In this document: piece after piece, positions 36,092-44,009 of the stretch
Layout of the letters: every line of letters begins with the position of its first letter
Numbering within the stretch: the first letter of the stretch is position 1
Source of the DNA: Brasilonema sp. CT11
Lineage (GTDB): Bacteria > Cyanobacteriota > Cyanobacteriia > Cyanobacteriales > Nostocaceae
Assembly (NCBI RefSeq): GCF_017982655.1
Contig: NZ_JABXYX010000014.1
Span: 45,812-109,811, forward strand
DNA length: 64,000 nucleotides
Direction of reading: 5' to 3'
Notes under the pieces: model-generated
Database searches by the model: none
Told to the model about the DNA's origin: nothing
The model's input: the letters and a program-made list of their open reading frames with translations, nothing else
Made by a program: the position numbers and the translations under genes

Positions 36092-36532
36092 TTAATAAGG
36101 CACATTAGGGTGAATTCTTCCTTCAGTAGCAAGGTAATTAGCAATCCAATAAACCCCTGTATGTTGAAAATTCCCCTGTTGAGCCAATTTTTTAACTTCA
36201 TCGATAATGACATCACAGTCTTCATCGACAAGATTTATTCCATGAATACCGCAATCTTGGCGTACAAATTCCCGCGTTATATATGCTATATCTTCTGGAT
36301 TGAAGTTTCGCGTTTCATACGTCGAAGTGATTACTGTAGACTTTTGAGTGCCAGCATTGATTTCTTCACATAGAGAATCAATTTCATCAACAGATAATGG
36401 CGTGATATTTCCTGATTCAAAATGGTCAGGAAACTGCTCAACCATATCGTACTTTTCTACCTCAATTTGAAACAATCGTAAAGAAGCAAGAATTGTCGCA
36501 ATCTGTCTTTCATTCAATTGACTAAATTCCAT
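36092..36532 (-). CDS. Hypothetical protein
   Basis: 146 aa. The ATG at 36532 (MEFSQLNERQIATILASLRL) is preferred to the one at 36565 because GGAG precedes it at good spacing. Segments SVDEIDSLCEEIN and NPEDIAYITREFVRQD look helical; no catalytic motif or membrane segment is seen. The pattern resembles uncharacterised cyanobacterial plasmid proteins. Confidence 0.6.
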   Translation of the reverse strand: MEFSQLNERQIATILASLRLFQIEVEKYDMVEQFPDHFESGNITPLSVDEIDSLCEEINAGTQKSTVITSTYETRNFNPEDIAYITREFVRQDCGIHGINLVDEDCDVIIDEVKKLAQQGNFQHTGVYWIANYLATEGRIHPNVPY

Positions 36533-36587
36533 GTCTAGGACTCCAAATGGTAGGACAATATCCAAACAAAATGGAGATACCTCTTAT

Positions 36588-36639
36588 AAATCTAGTGAAG
36601 AGCTTGAATATAAATATATATTACTCTTCATCAAGATTT
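36588..36639. other. Intergenic hairpin
   Basis: The nested arms AAATCT..GTGAAGAG and CTCTTCAT..AGATTT can pair around an AT-rich loop in the gap between two minus-strand genes. There is no T-tract. It may be an mRNA-processing or stability hairpin. Confidence 0.35.
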
Positions 36640-36673
36640 ATGCGGGTATCTATTGAAGACTGAAACAAAGAGA

Positions 36674-37264
36674 TTATTCGCAATCACCTAACACAAGTGT
36701 TAAAGCTGCTTTCAAAAACTTCTCGTGTGTAGTGATAAGTTCTTTAAGCATATTGACCAAATCTTCTTGTTTAGAGTTTTTCGTTACCTTTACGCTTTTA
36801 GAAAGAATTTCCACCTCTTTTAAAATGGAGATAACTTTCTTAATATCTGAAAGCGTAAGGGCTGACAGCGTATCAGAAAATTTCTGTATTTTCGCAATTT
36901 GGTGAATTGTCTTTTTTTCTGATGCAGAAAGTTTCAGCCAGACTCGCTTTTTCAAATCGTTAGACCATTGTGATGTTTCTTCTAGAATAGATTTCCAGCA
37001 AGATTTTTCAATGCAGTCACGAAGTGAGTTCGCTTTTTGCTGAATTTCATCATTATCATTAGCAGATGATAAAAAATTGCTGCTTAATCTTTGGATAACT
37101 CCGTTAGGCGCAGATGCAATTTCAAACAGAGTATAAGTTTCTAAGGGAAGTGTTTGAAAAATACATTTCTGATTATGTAACCACATCTGTGTTGCTTTTC
37201 CAAGATTAGGATCTACTTTGAGAGTAAACCCACTGTCAGAGATACCAAAAGTTGTTGCAAACAT
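36674..37264 (-). CDS. Hypothetical protein
   Basis: 196 aa with a good RBS (GAGG) and ATG. The N-terminal half has beta-like stretches (MFATTFGISDSGFTLKVDP); the C-terminal half is Lys/Glu/Leu-rich and probably helical, with possible coiled-coil from SDIKKVISILKEVEIL. No family recognised. It lies 14 bp after the stop of the next gene upstream, so co-transcription is likely. Confidence 0.6.
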   Translation of the reverse strand: MFATTFGISDSGFTLKVDPNLGKATQMWLHNQKCIFQTLPLETYTLFEIASAPNGVIQRLSSNFLSSANDNDEIQQKANSLRDCIEKSCWKSILEETSQWSNDLKKRVWLKLSASEKKTIHQIAKIQKFSDTLSALTLSDIKKVISILKEVEILSKSVKVTKNSKQEDLVNMLKELITTHEKFLKAALTLVLGDCE

Positions 37265-37278
37265 CGTACTTACCTCAA

Positions 37279-37743
37279 CTAAAATAAACGTATTTGCTTG
37301 CTCGAAATGCTGTGGCGATATTCTTTTTGAAAAGAACTTTCAGCGAGGGTTAAACTGGTTGACATATCGTTCCACCATTGAGGGGGAGATTTAACCAACT
37401 CGCCTTTTCGTTCCTTTTCAATTTGACTATCGACGTACTCATCAAGATGTTCTTTAGCCTTTGAAAATGCTGTGTAGGCATCAAAGGCAAGGTTATTCAA
37501 TTGTGACTGCACTCGATTCTTCGTAGCTCGATTAGATTTCATCCAAATAATCGAGTGCCAGGTTCGGTAATACTCATCCATCAAGAAGACTGCTTGCGAG
37601 AGAAAAGCTTTAGCAGATTCAACAGATGGATCAGTGTCATCAAGGGTAGCTAACTTGTCTAATGCACAGGACATGCAACAAGCTACACTATTGATTGTCT
37701 GAGCCTGATAGTATTCCACCTCATGAAACAACTGTTTGCTCAA
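37279..37743 (-). CDS. Hypothetical protein
   Basis: 154 aa, predicted largely helical, with a Cys pair (ACCMSC) near residue 23 and an aromatic segment YYRTWHSIIWM. Its start overlaps the end of the preceding gene by 23 bp, implying translational coupling. No recognised domain. Confidence 0.6.
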   Translation of the reverse strand: MSKQLFHEVEYYQAQTINSVACCMSCALDKLATLDDTDPSVESAKAFLSQAVFLMDEYYRTWHSIIWMKSNRATKNRVQSQLNNLAFDAYTAFSKAKEHLDEYVDSQIEKERKGELVKSPPQWWNDMSTSLTLAESSFQKEYRHSISSKQIRLF

Positions 37744-38257
37744 TAATTTGGTCTAAAATCTCTGCGATAGCTTCCTTGTGTTCATGAATGCGATCGCTTA
37801 CCAAATCCACCAAATATTTCTTACCAATTCCCTTACCACTAAGCTTTGTTTCTGACGAAATCATCTTCATTTCTCTGAGTTTAGAAGCGATTTGTCGAGC
37901 CTGAACCAGAGTAAGGTTTTCAATCCTTTGATATATTGATGGTTGTTCCTGTTCATACACTATGGGTGTTGGCTGAACAGTCGAATCAATAATTAATGTT
38001 TCGTCCCACGGAGATGGAATATCGTTTGTGGTAAAATCATTTGAAGTAATTCCTTCTACAAGAGAAGTTTCAGTTGACTCTGGAATTTCAGATGAAACAA
38101 AATTAAAAATTTCCTCAACAACATTATCTTGTTCTTGGGAAAGGCCTTGATTGATTGTTCCGCTCATATCTGTTGTTTCTGTTGGAACATAGGTAAGCCA
38201 ACAAATAAACGAGAAAACAACCACGAAGAGTTCTGCTGCAAATGCGAAAGATTGCAT
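37721..38257 (-). CDS. Membrane-anchored protein with SAP/Rho-N-like C-terminus
   Basis: 178 aa. Residues 3-24 form one hydrophobic segment (signal anchor or uncleaved signal). A long acidic Ser/Thr-rich linker follows, then a basic helical region (LTLVQARQIASKLREMKM, then KLSGKGIGKKYLVDLVSD) that resembles the helix-extended-loop-helix of SAP or Rho N-terminal domains, which bind nucleic acid. GAGGAT precedes the ATG. First gene of the minus-strand cluster; a strong terminator lies in its leader. Function unknown; one idea is tethering DNA to the membrane. Confidence 0.55.
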   Translation of the reverse strand: MQSFAFAAELFVVVFSFICWLTYVPTETTDMSGTINQGLSQEQDNVVEEIFNFVSSEIPESTETSLVEGITSNDFTTNDIPSPWDETLIIDSTVQPTPIVYEQEQPSIYQRIENLTLVQARQIASKLREMKMISSETKLSGKGIGKKYLVDLVSDRIHEHKEAIAEILDQIIEQTVVS

Positions 38258-38292
38258 AGTTCAAATCCTCAATTATTCAAAACAGTAAAATG

Positions 38293-38327
38293 TTTAAAAA
38301 AATCCGCTGAACGAAAAGAAGCGGATG
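38293..38327 (-). terminator. Intrinsic terminator in the leader of the minus-strand cluster
   Basis: Read on the minus strand: stem ATCCGCT (38320-38326), 11-nt loop, AGCGGAT (38302-38308), then seven T. This is a strong Rho-independent terminator about 35 bp upstream of the first ATG (38257). No minus-strand gene lies just upstream; the nearest ends at 39662. It therefore looks like an attenuator, or it stops antisense read-through. Confidence 0.65.
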
Positions 38328-38485
38328 TACGCAAAGCGAGTGATTAAATCCGATTTTGCGCTAATTTTTGGTTGATTTCAATTAGTTTTATGTGCTCAAT
38401 AAGTTAATTTTTGATAGGAATTTCAAACTGAAATTCCAGTCTTTGGGTTTTTCAACCCACATTTGTTGTCTACCCCAACTTAATC

Positions 38486-38845
38486 ATGGAAATTTACAAC
38501 TCAGAGCGAAACATAATCATTGACCAACTCATTGCTGAACACGGAGTAGTGATAACAGCATTCCTAAATTGGAAAAGCGACATTGCTACGGAAGAGATTG
38601 CTGACACATTCAACAAGCTTTATCGAGACCATTGGGATGATGAAGTTGAATTTGCTACAAGCTCAAGTGAAGTTATACAAAAGTTAAACTGGAAACAGTT
38701 TTCAGAGACGTTCCCGTTCTGGTCAGAATGTGTTGATTGGGAACAGGTGGCGACAAAACTGTTTGAGCAAGAATACCACAAGATTTGGGTGAATGAATAC
38801 GATTCTGATTCTTGGGGTATTTGGGTTTTTAAAAATTCTGATTAA
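38486..38845 (+). CDS. ArdA-like antirestriction protein (tentative)
   Basis: 119 aa, strongly acidic, as expected of a DNA mimic. The pattern EEIADTFNKLYRDHWDDEVEFA and later SECVDWEQVATKLF plus a terminal hydrophobic strand resembles the C-terminal domain of ArdA proteins of plasmids and Tn916-like elements, which mimic B-form DNA to block type I restriction. It is shorter than full ArdA (about 165 aa), so it could be one domain or an unrelated acidic protein. It is near other antirestriction genes (ArdC at 44992, DarB-like at 50477). Confidence 0.45.
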   Translation: MEIYNSERNIIIDQLIAEHGVVITAFLNWKSDIATEEIADTFNKLYRDHWDDEVEFATSSSEVIQKLNWKQFSETFPFWSECVDWEQVATKLFEQEYHKIWVNEYDSDSWGIWVFKNSD

Positions 38846-38989
38846 TCGTAAAATTAGAATTCGTTGAATCTCGAATTTTGGGTGAGCCAATATAAGTTTC
38901 AGGACTTATCAAACTCATCCAAAATTATCTCTGTTGTGTTTGTGATATATATCTTTTTTGTTGATTTTAAATTGATTTATAAAACTGTT

Positions 38990-39562
38990 ATGCATACATT
39001 CAATCTTCAGACTTATATCGACTTCAAAGCATCCCCTACAGGTGCAACAAAGCAGACAGCACTCACCTCCCGTAACCTCCAACTTGAAAAAGCGGTTAAG
39101 ACCCTGAGATATAATACGACCAAATGGCGTAATCAATGTGCTGCTGAGTACTTGAAGGAACTCGCTCGAATTTATCTAGTCCACGGTATAGAAACCGCTC
39201 TCAACCCCGATTACTCTGATATCGCTATAGCGGGAAAATTACGGATGGCTGGTTTCTCATGTTACAAAATTTATCAGACAATATTACGAGAATCACCAAT
39301 AATCGCTTCTCTACCTTCCATTCGACATCAAACCACTTACTTAGAAAATGGAATCAAACCTCACTTGGTAAATCCGCAGATGAGAAAAATGATGCGAAAC
39401 TTCAACGACTGGCGTAGAGAACAAGCGCAAAAGATTTCAGATCCAGTTATACGAGATACTTACCTGGGCGAAATGCGCCTTTACCAACTGGGTTTGGCAA
39501 CCGAAATGCCCACTACAGTGAACAGTAGAAACGAATCTACAATCTCCCTTATCAACGGGTAA
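38990..39562 (+). CDS. Hypothetical protein
   Basis: 190 aa from the ATG at 38990; a longer frame from a TTG at 38864 would add a hydrophobic stretch but lacks support. The protein is basic and mostly helical (EKAVKTLRYNTTKWRNQCAA; MRKMMRNFNDWRREQAQK), which suits nucleic-acid binding. No family was recognised. Confidence 0.55.
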   Translation: MHTFNLQTYIDFKASPTGATKQTALTSRNLQLEKAVKTLRYNTTKWRNQCAAEYLKELARIYLVHGIETALNPDYSDIAIAGKLRMAGFSCYKIYQTILRESPIIASLPSIRHQTTYLENGIKPHLVNPQMRKMMRNFNDWRREQAQKISDPVIRDTYLGEMRLYQLGLATEMPTTVNSRNESTISLING

Positions 39563-39661
39563 CTGATAACTGGTTAAATCCCTTCAACCACAACCCAAGA
39601 GAAACTGAAGCGTTCCGCATTCCTGCATAGTTAAGCATTCCTGCTGTCACTCTTGCCGAAG

Positions 39662-40708
39662 TCAGATTAACAATGATTCCTCTGTTTGTTTTGTTATCTC
39701 AAGAGATTTATCAGAAAAATGTCTTCCTGCTTGACACTGGCTTAAATTTACGGAATCTCCCTGGCTAATTCTTGTATGAATGTCTTTCATTTGTGCTGTG
39801 TTGCTATCTTTTGACAAGAACCGAAAAGCCGAAGCAGCCAAATAATCTATCCTTTCTTCAAAAGCTACCCATTGACGCCCTTCAGTTTCAGCAACATAAC
39901 CAGTTGTGTTGGAACCAGCAAAAATATCAACTACCAAGTCGTTAGGTTCAGTAAGAAACTTAATAAAAAACTCTGGCAGTTTGGCTGGAAACCTTGCAGG
40001 ATGCTGCTTTAAGTTCAACGCCTTGCATCCATCCATATAACGCCCGTTCGATTCGGAGTTTGGGATTTGTAAAAGGTTGGACGGAATTGAACCACCGTTA
40101 TCTTTCCCAAAGCTTGCAGCTATGTCATGTCCTGATGGTCGAAGTTTCGGTTTGTAAAACTTGTCAGGCGCTGACAGTAGCTTCTTCATACGCTCACTGT
40201 ATGGTGTGAGAACTTTCGTAATATCAGCTTTTGGATGCTCAGTTTTACTGAACCACCAAATTGTATTCACTGAATCTTTGGCACGAATTTTGCGCTTATT
40301 CACCCATTCGATAGGGCTGGGAAGTTTAGAAGGATTGTGCCAGTAAAAATCTTCAGCAAGATGAAAGCCAACTTCATCGCAAAATCGAATGGCAACTCGA
40401 AAATTGTAAAGACTGCGAACAGGAACACCTTTTTGATAGGCTCCTCCCAAATCTAAAACAAAACTGCCATCATGCCGCAGCTTTTGATGAACGAGAACTG
40501 TAAACTCAGTGAGCCAATCAATATACTCATGCTGCTCTTTGTTCCCATACTCTTTTTGACGCTGCAAAGCGAACGGTGGACTGGTTATGACTAAATTGAT
40601 GCTTTCATCTGGTAAATTCTTTAATAGCTGACGGGCATCGCCACAATACGCAGTTCCGTTTCGAGTAAAGTAGACTGGCTTGTTATATTGAAATGCGAAA
40701 TTGTTCAT
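39662..40708 (-). CDS. M.PvuII-like DNA N4-cytosine methyltransferase
   Basis: 348 aa from the ATG at 40708 (MNNFAFQYNKPVYF). Motif IV is TSPPF (residues 42-46) and comes before motif I (DIFAGSNTTG, near 262), the beta-class order of N4-cytosine enzymes. The body resembles M.PvuII (LHRSLYNF-type region, HNPSKLPSPIEWVN, KDSVNTIWWFSKT). Together with the controller and the PvuII-like endonuclease frame transcribed away from it, this is the PvuII locus layout. The likely target is CAGCTG, methylated on the inner cytosine. The gene looks intact, so it may protect incoming DNA or act as an orphan methylase. Confidence 0.85.
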   Translation of the reverse strand: MNNFAFQYNKPVYFTRNGTAYCGDARQLLKNLPDESINLVITSPPFALQRQKEYGNKEQHEYIDWLTEFTVLVHQKLRHDGSFVLDLGGAYQKGVPVRSLYNFRVAIRFCDEVGFHLAEDFYWHNPSKLPSPIEWVNKRKIRAKDSVNTIWWFSKTEHPKADITKVLTPYSERMKKLLSAPDKFYKPKLRPSGHDIAASFGKDNGGSIPSNLLQIPNSESNGRYMDGCKALNLKQHPARFPAKLPEFFIKFLTEPNDLVVDIFAGSNTTGYVAETEGRQWVAFEERIDYLAASAFRFLSKDSNTAQMKDIHTRISQGDSVNLSQCQAGRHFSDKSLEITKQTEESLLI

Positions 40709-40714
40709 AAGTTT

Positions 40715-40739
40715 ACTTATAGTCTGTAGACATAAATGT
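40715..40739. promoter_or_regulatory. C-box operator of the PvuII-type locus
   Basis: The 55-bp gap between the divergent methylase and controller genes holds ACTTATAGTCTGTAGAC followed by ATAAATGT. This is very close to the C-protein operator pattern of PvuII-type systems (ACTYATAGTC-GTRGAC-ATAGT). It begins 7 bp from the methylase ATG and ends 23 bp before the controller ATG, so bound controller could activate C/R and repress M. Confidence 0.75.
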
Positions 40740-40762
40740 GTCAAAGGGTCATTGGATGCCCC

Positions 40763-40996
40763 ATGACAAAAACTTCCAACGTCAGTGAGACAAGACTTTT
40801 ACTCTCTCGCAACCTGCGGAAATATCGTGAAGCGGCTAAAATATCGCAAGAAGAATTGGCGGATATTTCTGGACTGCATCGAACATATGTTAGTTCCGTG
40901 GAAAGAGGTGAAAGAAACATTAGCATTGATAATATTGAGCGCCTTGCCAATGCCCTCAATCTTAAACCTTCAATTTTACTGGAATCTGACAGGTAA
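40763..40996 (+). CDS. C-protein-type XRE controller of restriction-modification
   Basis: 77 aa helix-turn-helix protein ([38 protein letters not shown]), the size and type of C.PvuII. The ATG at 40763 is chosen over a GTG at 40736 inside the C-box. Its TAA overlaps the ATG of the endonuclease frame (TAATG), as expected for coupled C and R genes. It probably still regulates the methylase although the endonuclease is broken. Confidence 0.85.
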   Translation: MTKTSNVSETRLLLSRNLRKYREAAKISQEELADISGLHRTYVSSVERGERNISIDNIERLANALNLKPSILLESDR

Positions 40997-41490
40997 TGTT
41001 GAAGCCGCATCCCGACCTTGCACTTCTTGAAGCACTTTTTCCCGCTATTACAGAGTATCAAAAATTAGCGACTCGACATGGCATAAACGACATATTCCAG
41101 GACAATGGCGGTAAGCTTTTGCAGGTTCTACTTTTGCTGGGACTAACAATTGTACCTGGCCGAAAAGGTAATGATGCAGTTGACTAAGACGGCAAGGAGT
41201 ATGAACTCAAGTCAGTAAATATTGATTTGACCAGAGGCTTTTCAACCCATCATCATATAAATCCAGTCATTATCAATAAGTATAGAAAAGTTGATTGGAT
41301 ATTTGCCATCTATAAAAATATAGTTATCCAGACGGTTTACCGCTTAAGAACAAGCGATTTAGAACCATTTTATAGTTTGTGGGAAAAGAAATGGTATGAA
41401 AGTGGAGGCAGAGATATCAATAATCCTAAAATACCTATAAAATATGTTAAGGAACATGGTGAACTTCTTTTTGGTAGTTCTCCTAGCTAG
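40996..41490 (+). pseudogene. R.PvuII-like restriction endonuclease with internal stop
   Basis: 164 codons, homologous over the full length to R.PvuII (157 aa): [49 protein letters not shown] and [16 protein letters not shown] are nearly the same as in PvuII. The frame is broken only by TAA at 41185-41187, between the catalytic Asp (GNDAV, D58 of PvuII) and the Glu/Lys pair (ELK, E68/K70). The rest is open to 41490. A 63-residue product would be inactive. Alternatives are a sequencing error or suppression; the intact remainder implies recent inactivation. Confidence 0.88.
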
Positions 41491-41681
41491 TCATTATTAC
41501 TGAGACCAAACGGACTAGCTGCTACACTTTTTACAGACAAAGCCGGGTAACCTTTACCCTTAAATTGAAAATGGATCTACGAGGGTGATTTCTCCCTAAA
41601 ATTCAATTCCTGTTTTCCTCGCCATCAATAAGCAATAGCTGGTTAGATCTCCTGTATTCCATAAGCACATTTTATAATGGA
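41491..41681. other. Non-coding spacer after the PvuII-type locus
   Basis: No gene is seen. A TATAAT at 41673-41678 could be a -10 element on the plus strand, but a -35 is not clear and it directly abuts the terminator hairpin. Confidence 0.3.
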
Positions 41682-41716
41682 GCGCACCAGCCCTAAGCTG
41701 GTGCGCCAGTTTTATT
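41682..41716 (+). terminator. Strong Rho-independent terminator
   Basis: A perfect 10-bp stem GCGCACCAGC / GCTGGTGCGC with a 5-nt loop (41682-41706) is followed by CAGTTTTATTT. It separates the restriction locus from the cassette array that follows. Confidence 0.85.
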
Positions 41717-41721
41717 TGTGA

Positions 41722-41907
41722 TGCCAGAAGCGCGGGCTGCTGCAATGCCAAGCCCTGCGGGTTTTGCTTCGGTACTCCATCTTCCTCCGCTTCGCTCCGT
41801 GCAGACGAAGCCTCCCCCACGCAAAAGCATTGCATCACCCCTTACCCGCTTCCGGCAAGCACACAAAGCATGAGCAAGCTCATAGAGAAAAATGAAAGGA
41901 ATATCTC
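41722..41907 (+). promoter_or_regulatory. Structured leader element, copy 1
   Basis: Stems found by eye: P1 TGCC-A-GAAGCG (41722-41732) with CGCTTC-C-GGCA (41847-41857); P2 TGCAATGC (41741-41748) with GCATTGCA (41827-41834); a side hairpin around CCCTGCGGG; P3 GCTTCG (41766-41771) with CGAAGC (41806-41811). The 3' part has a hairpin ATGAGC-AA-GCTCAT (41870-41883), and a competing pair AGCATGAG (41867-41874) with CTCATGCT (41905-41912) that covers the ATG at 41908. Copy 2 at 44791 keeps each stem with different bases, which argues for selection on the fold. Confidence 0.6.
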
Positions 41908-42534
41908 ATGCTTCAAGAAAACAAAATAAGTTTTTTCAACTTAGTTACCGAAATAGCAGCAAACTTAGAAGGTTTTACCGTAGAAAAAATTGATTCAGTT
42001 GCAGCCGACGATTTGGGTTGGCTTACTATAGAACACAGTGATGGCCGGCAATTATGCCTACGACATAACCGCTATGACAACAAAATTAATATATGGGGCA
42101 GGTATGGACAAGATGCCTATGGCAGTAGTGCCACCCCGAAAAATTTTGGATTAGTAAAATATAGTGACAAAGCTCAAGATGAAATTAATGTTTCTGCCAC
42201 CAGGACAGCAGAAGCAATCGCTAAAGACATCAAACGCCGCTTACTTCCCTATTACTCTGAATACTTTTACCAAATAACGAATCGTGTTACCCAGCAACGG
42301 GAGAAAAACGACACCACCAATCAGCGCATTACAGAGATAGCACAGTTGCTAGGCAGTAACCGTCTTACGGGAAAGTCCAACTACACCAAAACCGCTTATT
42401 TCTCTTTAGGTACGATAAATCACGGAGAAATCAAAACCTCAAACGGAGACGACTATACCCTGGAATTAAGGGGCATTTCCCATGCTTTAGCTGTGCAGAT
42501 TGCCCAGCTTTTAAAAACAACCCAGGCAGAATAA
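41908..42534 (+). CDS. Hypothetical protein with a leader-controlled start
   Basis: 208 aa, no known family. Residues 30-65 are beta-rich (DLGWLTIEHSDGRQLCLRHN). A Lys/Arg helix spans about 90-135. The last 50 residues (HGEIKTSNGDDYTLELRGIS, then AVQIAQLL) resemble the C-terminus of the HTH protein at 46737, suggesting a shared domain. The ATG lies in CTCATGCT, which can pair with the leader. The first 47 nt upstream are almost the same as those before ardC, so the two are probably expressed together. Confidence 0.6.
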   Translation: MLQENKISFFNLVTEIAANLEGFTVEKIDSVAADDLGWLTIEHSDGRQLCLRHNRYDNKINIWGRYGQDAYGSSATPKNFGLVKYSDKAQDEINVSATRTAEAIAKDIKRRLLPYYSEYFYQITNRVTQQREKNDTTNQRITEIAQLLGSNRLTGKSNYTKTAYFSLGTINHGEIKTSNGDDYTLELRGISHALAVQIAQLLKTTQAE

Positions 42535-42560
42535 CCCAATAGCTCAAGCCTTGAATCAAT

Positions 42561-42588
42561 AGGGCTACTCTCTGCAAGCGGTAGCTCT
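42561..42588 (+). terminator. 3' cassette hairpin 1
   Basis: AGGGCTAC and GTAGCTCT pair with one mismatch around 12 nt, 26 bp after the preceding stop; GTTTTAAAA follows. First and most degraded of six similar hairpins. Confidence 0.5.
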
Positions 42589-42619
42589 GTTTTAAAAAAT
42601 TAAATGAAAGATACTTAAC

Positions 42620-42913
42620 ATGAAAACACCACATACCCCCTCCCCTTGGACAGCAAACGGCAACTCTGTAATAGCGCGTGAATATGGCTGGCAAGGCGCA
42701 ATAATTGCGGAGTGTAATTTTAAAGATTTGAAATTTTGCACCTTCGATACATTGCAATCTGAAGCAAACGCTCTTCTTATTGCAGCGGCACCTGAGTTAC
42801 TGCATGAATTAGAAGCCCTAACAGAATTTGTTATGAATTATGCCTGGTCTGTAGATGTATCTGGTTACATTAAGGACAGTTTAGCCGCAATCGCTAAAGC
42901 CAAAGGCATTTAA
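42620..42913 (+). CDS. Phage/plasmid-type small protein (HTPxPW...EANALLIAAAPELL)
   Basis: 97 aa. The start HTPSPWTANGN and the motif SEANALLIAAAPELLHELE are typical of a widespread small protein of phages and plasmids with no proven function. It is cytosolic, with a predicted beta N-terminus and helical C-terminus. AAAGATA precedes the ATG. It is closed by the hairpin at 42922. Confidence 0.7.
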   Translation: MKTPHTPSPWTANGNSVIAREYGWQGAIIAECNFKDLKFCTFDTLQSEANALLIAAAPELLHELEALTEFVMNYAWSVDVSGYIKDSLAAIAKAKGI

Positions 42914-42921
42914 AAGATAAG

Positions 42922-42947
42922 GGGCTGCCACCACTACACGGCAGCCC
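42922..42947 (+). terminator. 3' cassette hairpin 2
   Basis: Perfect 8-bp stem GGGCTGCC / GGCAGCCC with a 10-nt loop, 8 bp after the stop. No T-tract directly follows. Confidence 0.6.
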
Positions 42948-42987
42948 ATCCTTCCTCATAACAAATTTTTCAAAGAAAGCAAATACC

Positions 42988-43374
42988 ATGCAACTTTCCG
43001 ATAAAGGCAAGAAATTAGAGCAAGACTTAGAACATTTTACAGGCAGCGAGCACCTCTTCTATCATCGCTTGTTTCGTAACTTTTGCTATACCGAAGGCGT
43101 GCAATTTTTAGCTCAAGAGGCAGGCGCATACTGGCTAATCGACCTCATCGCCGGATACCAGAAGGATAAGCGGTTACAAAAAAACTGGGAAGAACTTCAA
43201 TACTTTCAGTTGTGGAAACTCACAGTCAACGAAAATGCAACCACCACCCTTATCTGTGAAGATGGCAATAACAATGTAGTTCTGTCTCAGACATTAGAGT
43301 TTACTGACTTTCCCTTACCCCAAATAAAACTGTTTTGCGAAAGCCATGTCCTATTGCTCCCAAGCGAACACTGA
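42988..43374 (+). CDS. DUF6876-like protein
   Basis: 128 aa. The N-terminal pattern LEHFTGSEHLFYHRLFRN, and GVQFLAQEAGAYWLIDLIA after it, match the DUF6876 family as I remember it; these are found on plasmids and in phages and have no known function. The usual length is about 120-130, so it is complete. AAAGAAAG precedes the ATG. Closed by the hairpin at 43385. Confidence 0.65.
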   Translation: MQLSDKGKKLEQDLEHFTGSEHLFYHRLFRNFCYTEGVQFLAQEAGAYWLIDLIAGYQKDKRLQKNWEELQYFQLWKLTVNENATTTLICEDGNNNVVLSQTLEFTDFPLPQIKLFCESHVLLLPSEH

Positions 43375-43384
43375 ATAAGTGCTG

Positions 43385-43406
43385 GGGCTACCGAAAAAGG
43401 TAGCCC
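43385..43406 (+). terminator. 3' cassette hairpin 3
   Basis: Perfect 8-bp stem GGGCTACC / GGTAGCCC with a 6-nt loop, 10 bp after the stop. Confidence 0.6.
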
Positions 43407-43448
43407 TCCGTCATATGTCTCTAATTTTAGAAAGAAAGAAAATTATCA

Positions 43449-43784
43449 ATGAATGAATCTATTTTTACCAACAAACAAGAAGGTTTAGAAGACGACATTA
43501 CCCGCCTTGTCGAAAGTTTTATTGAAAATGCTCCTCAACTCATGGTCAAAGCTATAGTGTCTTATTTCATAGGATATTTTTACGATCCAGATAAGGCAAT
43601 CGCTAATCCTTGGTGCATTGATGATGTAAAAATTGTTCGGTCAGACCTAAGTGATGAACAAGCACACGAGGTTTTACAAGCAGTATATTATAATTTCGAC
43701 TGTGAAATAGGTATTAATTGGGATGTACTAACAACGTGGGCTGAGGAATTATACCCTTCCAAACCAACCGTTGTCTTATCCTAA
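43449..43784 (+). CDS. Hypothetical acidic protein
   Basis: 111 aa, acidic, probably helical in the first half (DDITRLVESFIENAPQLMVK), then a WCIDDVKIVRSDLSDEQAHE segment. No recognised family. RBS-like AGAAAGAAAG lies upstream, and a two-tier hairpin follows the stop. Confidence 0.55.
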   Translation: MNESIFTNKQEGLEDDITRLVESFIENAPQLMVKAIVSYFIGYFYDPDKAIANPWCIDDVKIVRSDLSDEQAHEVLQAVYYNFDCEIGINWDVLTTWAEELYPSKPTVVLS

Positions 43785-43795
43785 CCAACCTAAAG

Positions 43796-43840
43796 GGGCG
43801 ATTGCCTGCGTTGAGCGTAGCTAAACGCAGAGTATCGCCC
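43796..43840 (+). terminator. 3' cassette hairpin 4 (two-tier)
   Basis: Outer stem GGGCGAT / ATCGCCC and inner stem TGCGTT / AACGCA. It keeps the GGGC..GCCC ends of the other cassette hairpins but has a longer arm. Confidence 0.55.
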
Positions 43841-44009
43841 TACTAACTTTGTACTAAAACACCTCAACCACAAACCAAAAGAAACTATCCAGTCCCTGCT
43901 AACAGAAGCATGTGCGCGTTCTGCCAGGGTTGCGGTTTGGGGCAAGGACAATACCCTTAGTGCGTACTAAAGGTTATTCGTCGATTCGCATAACCAAAGA
44001 GCGTATGAA

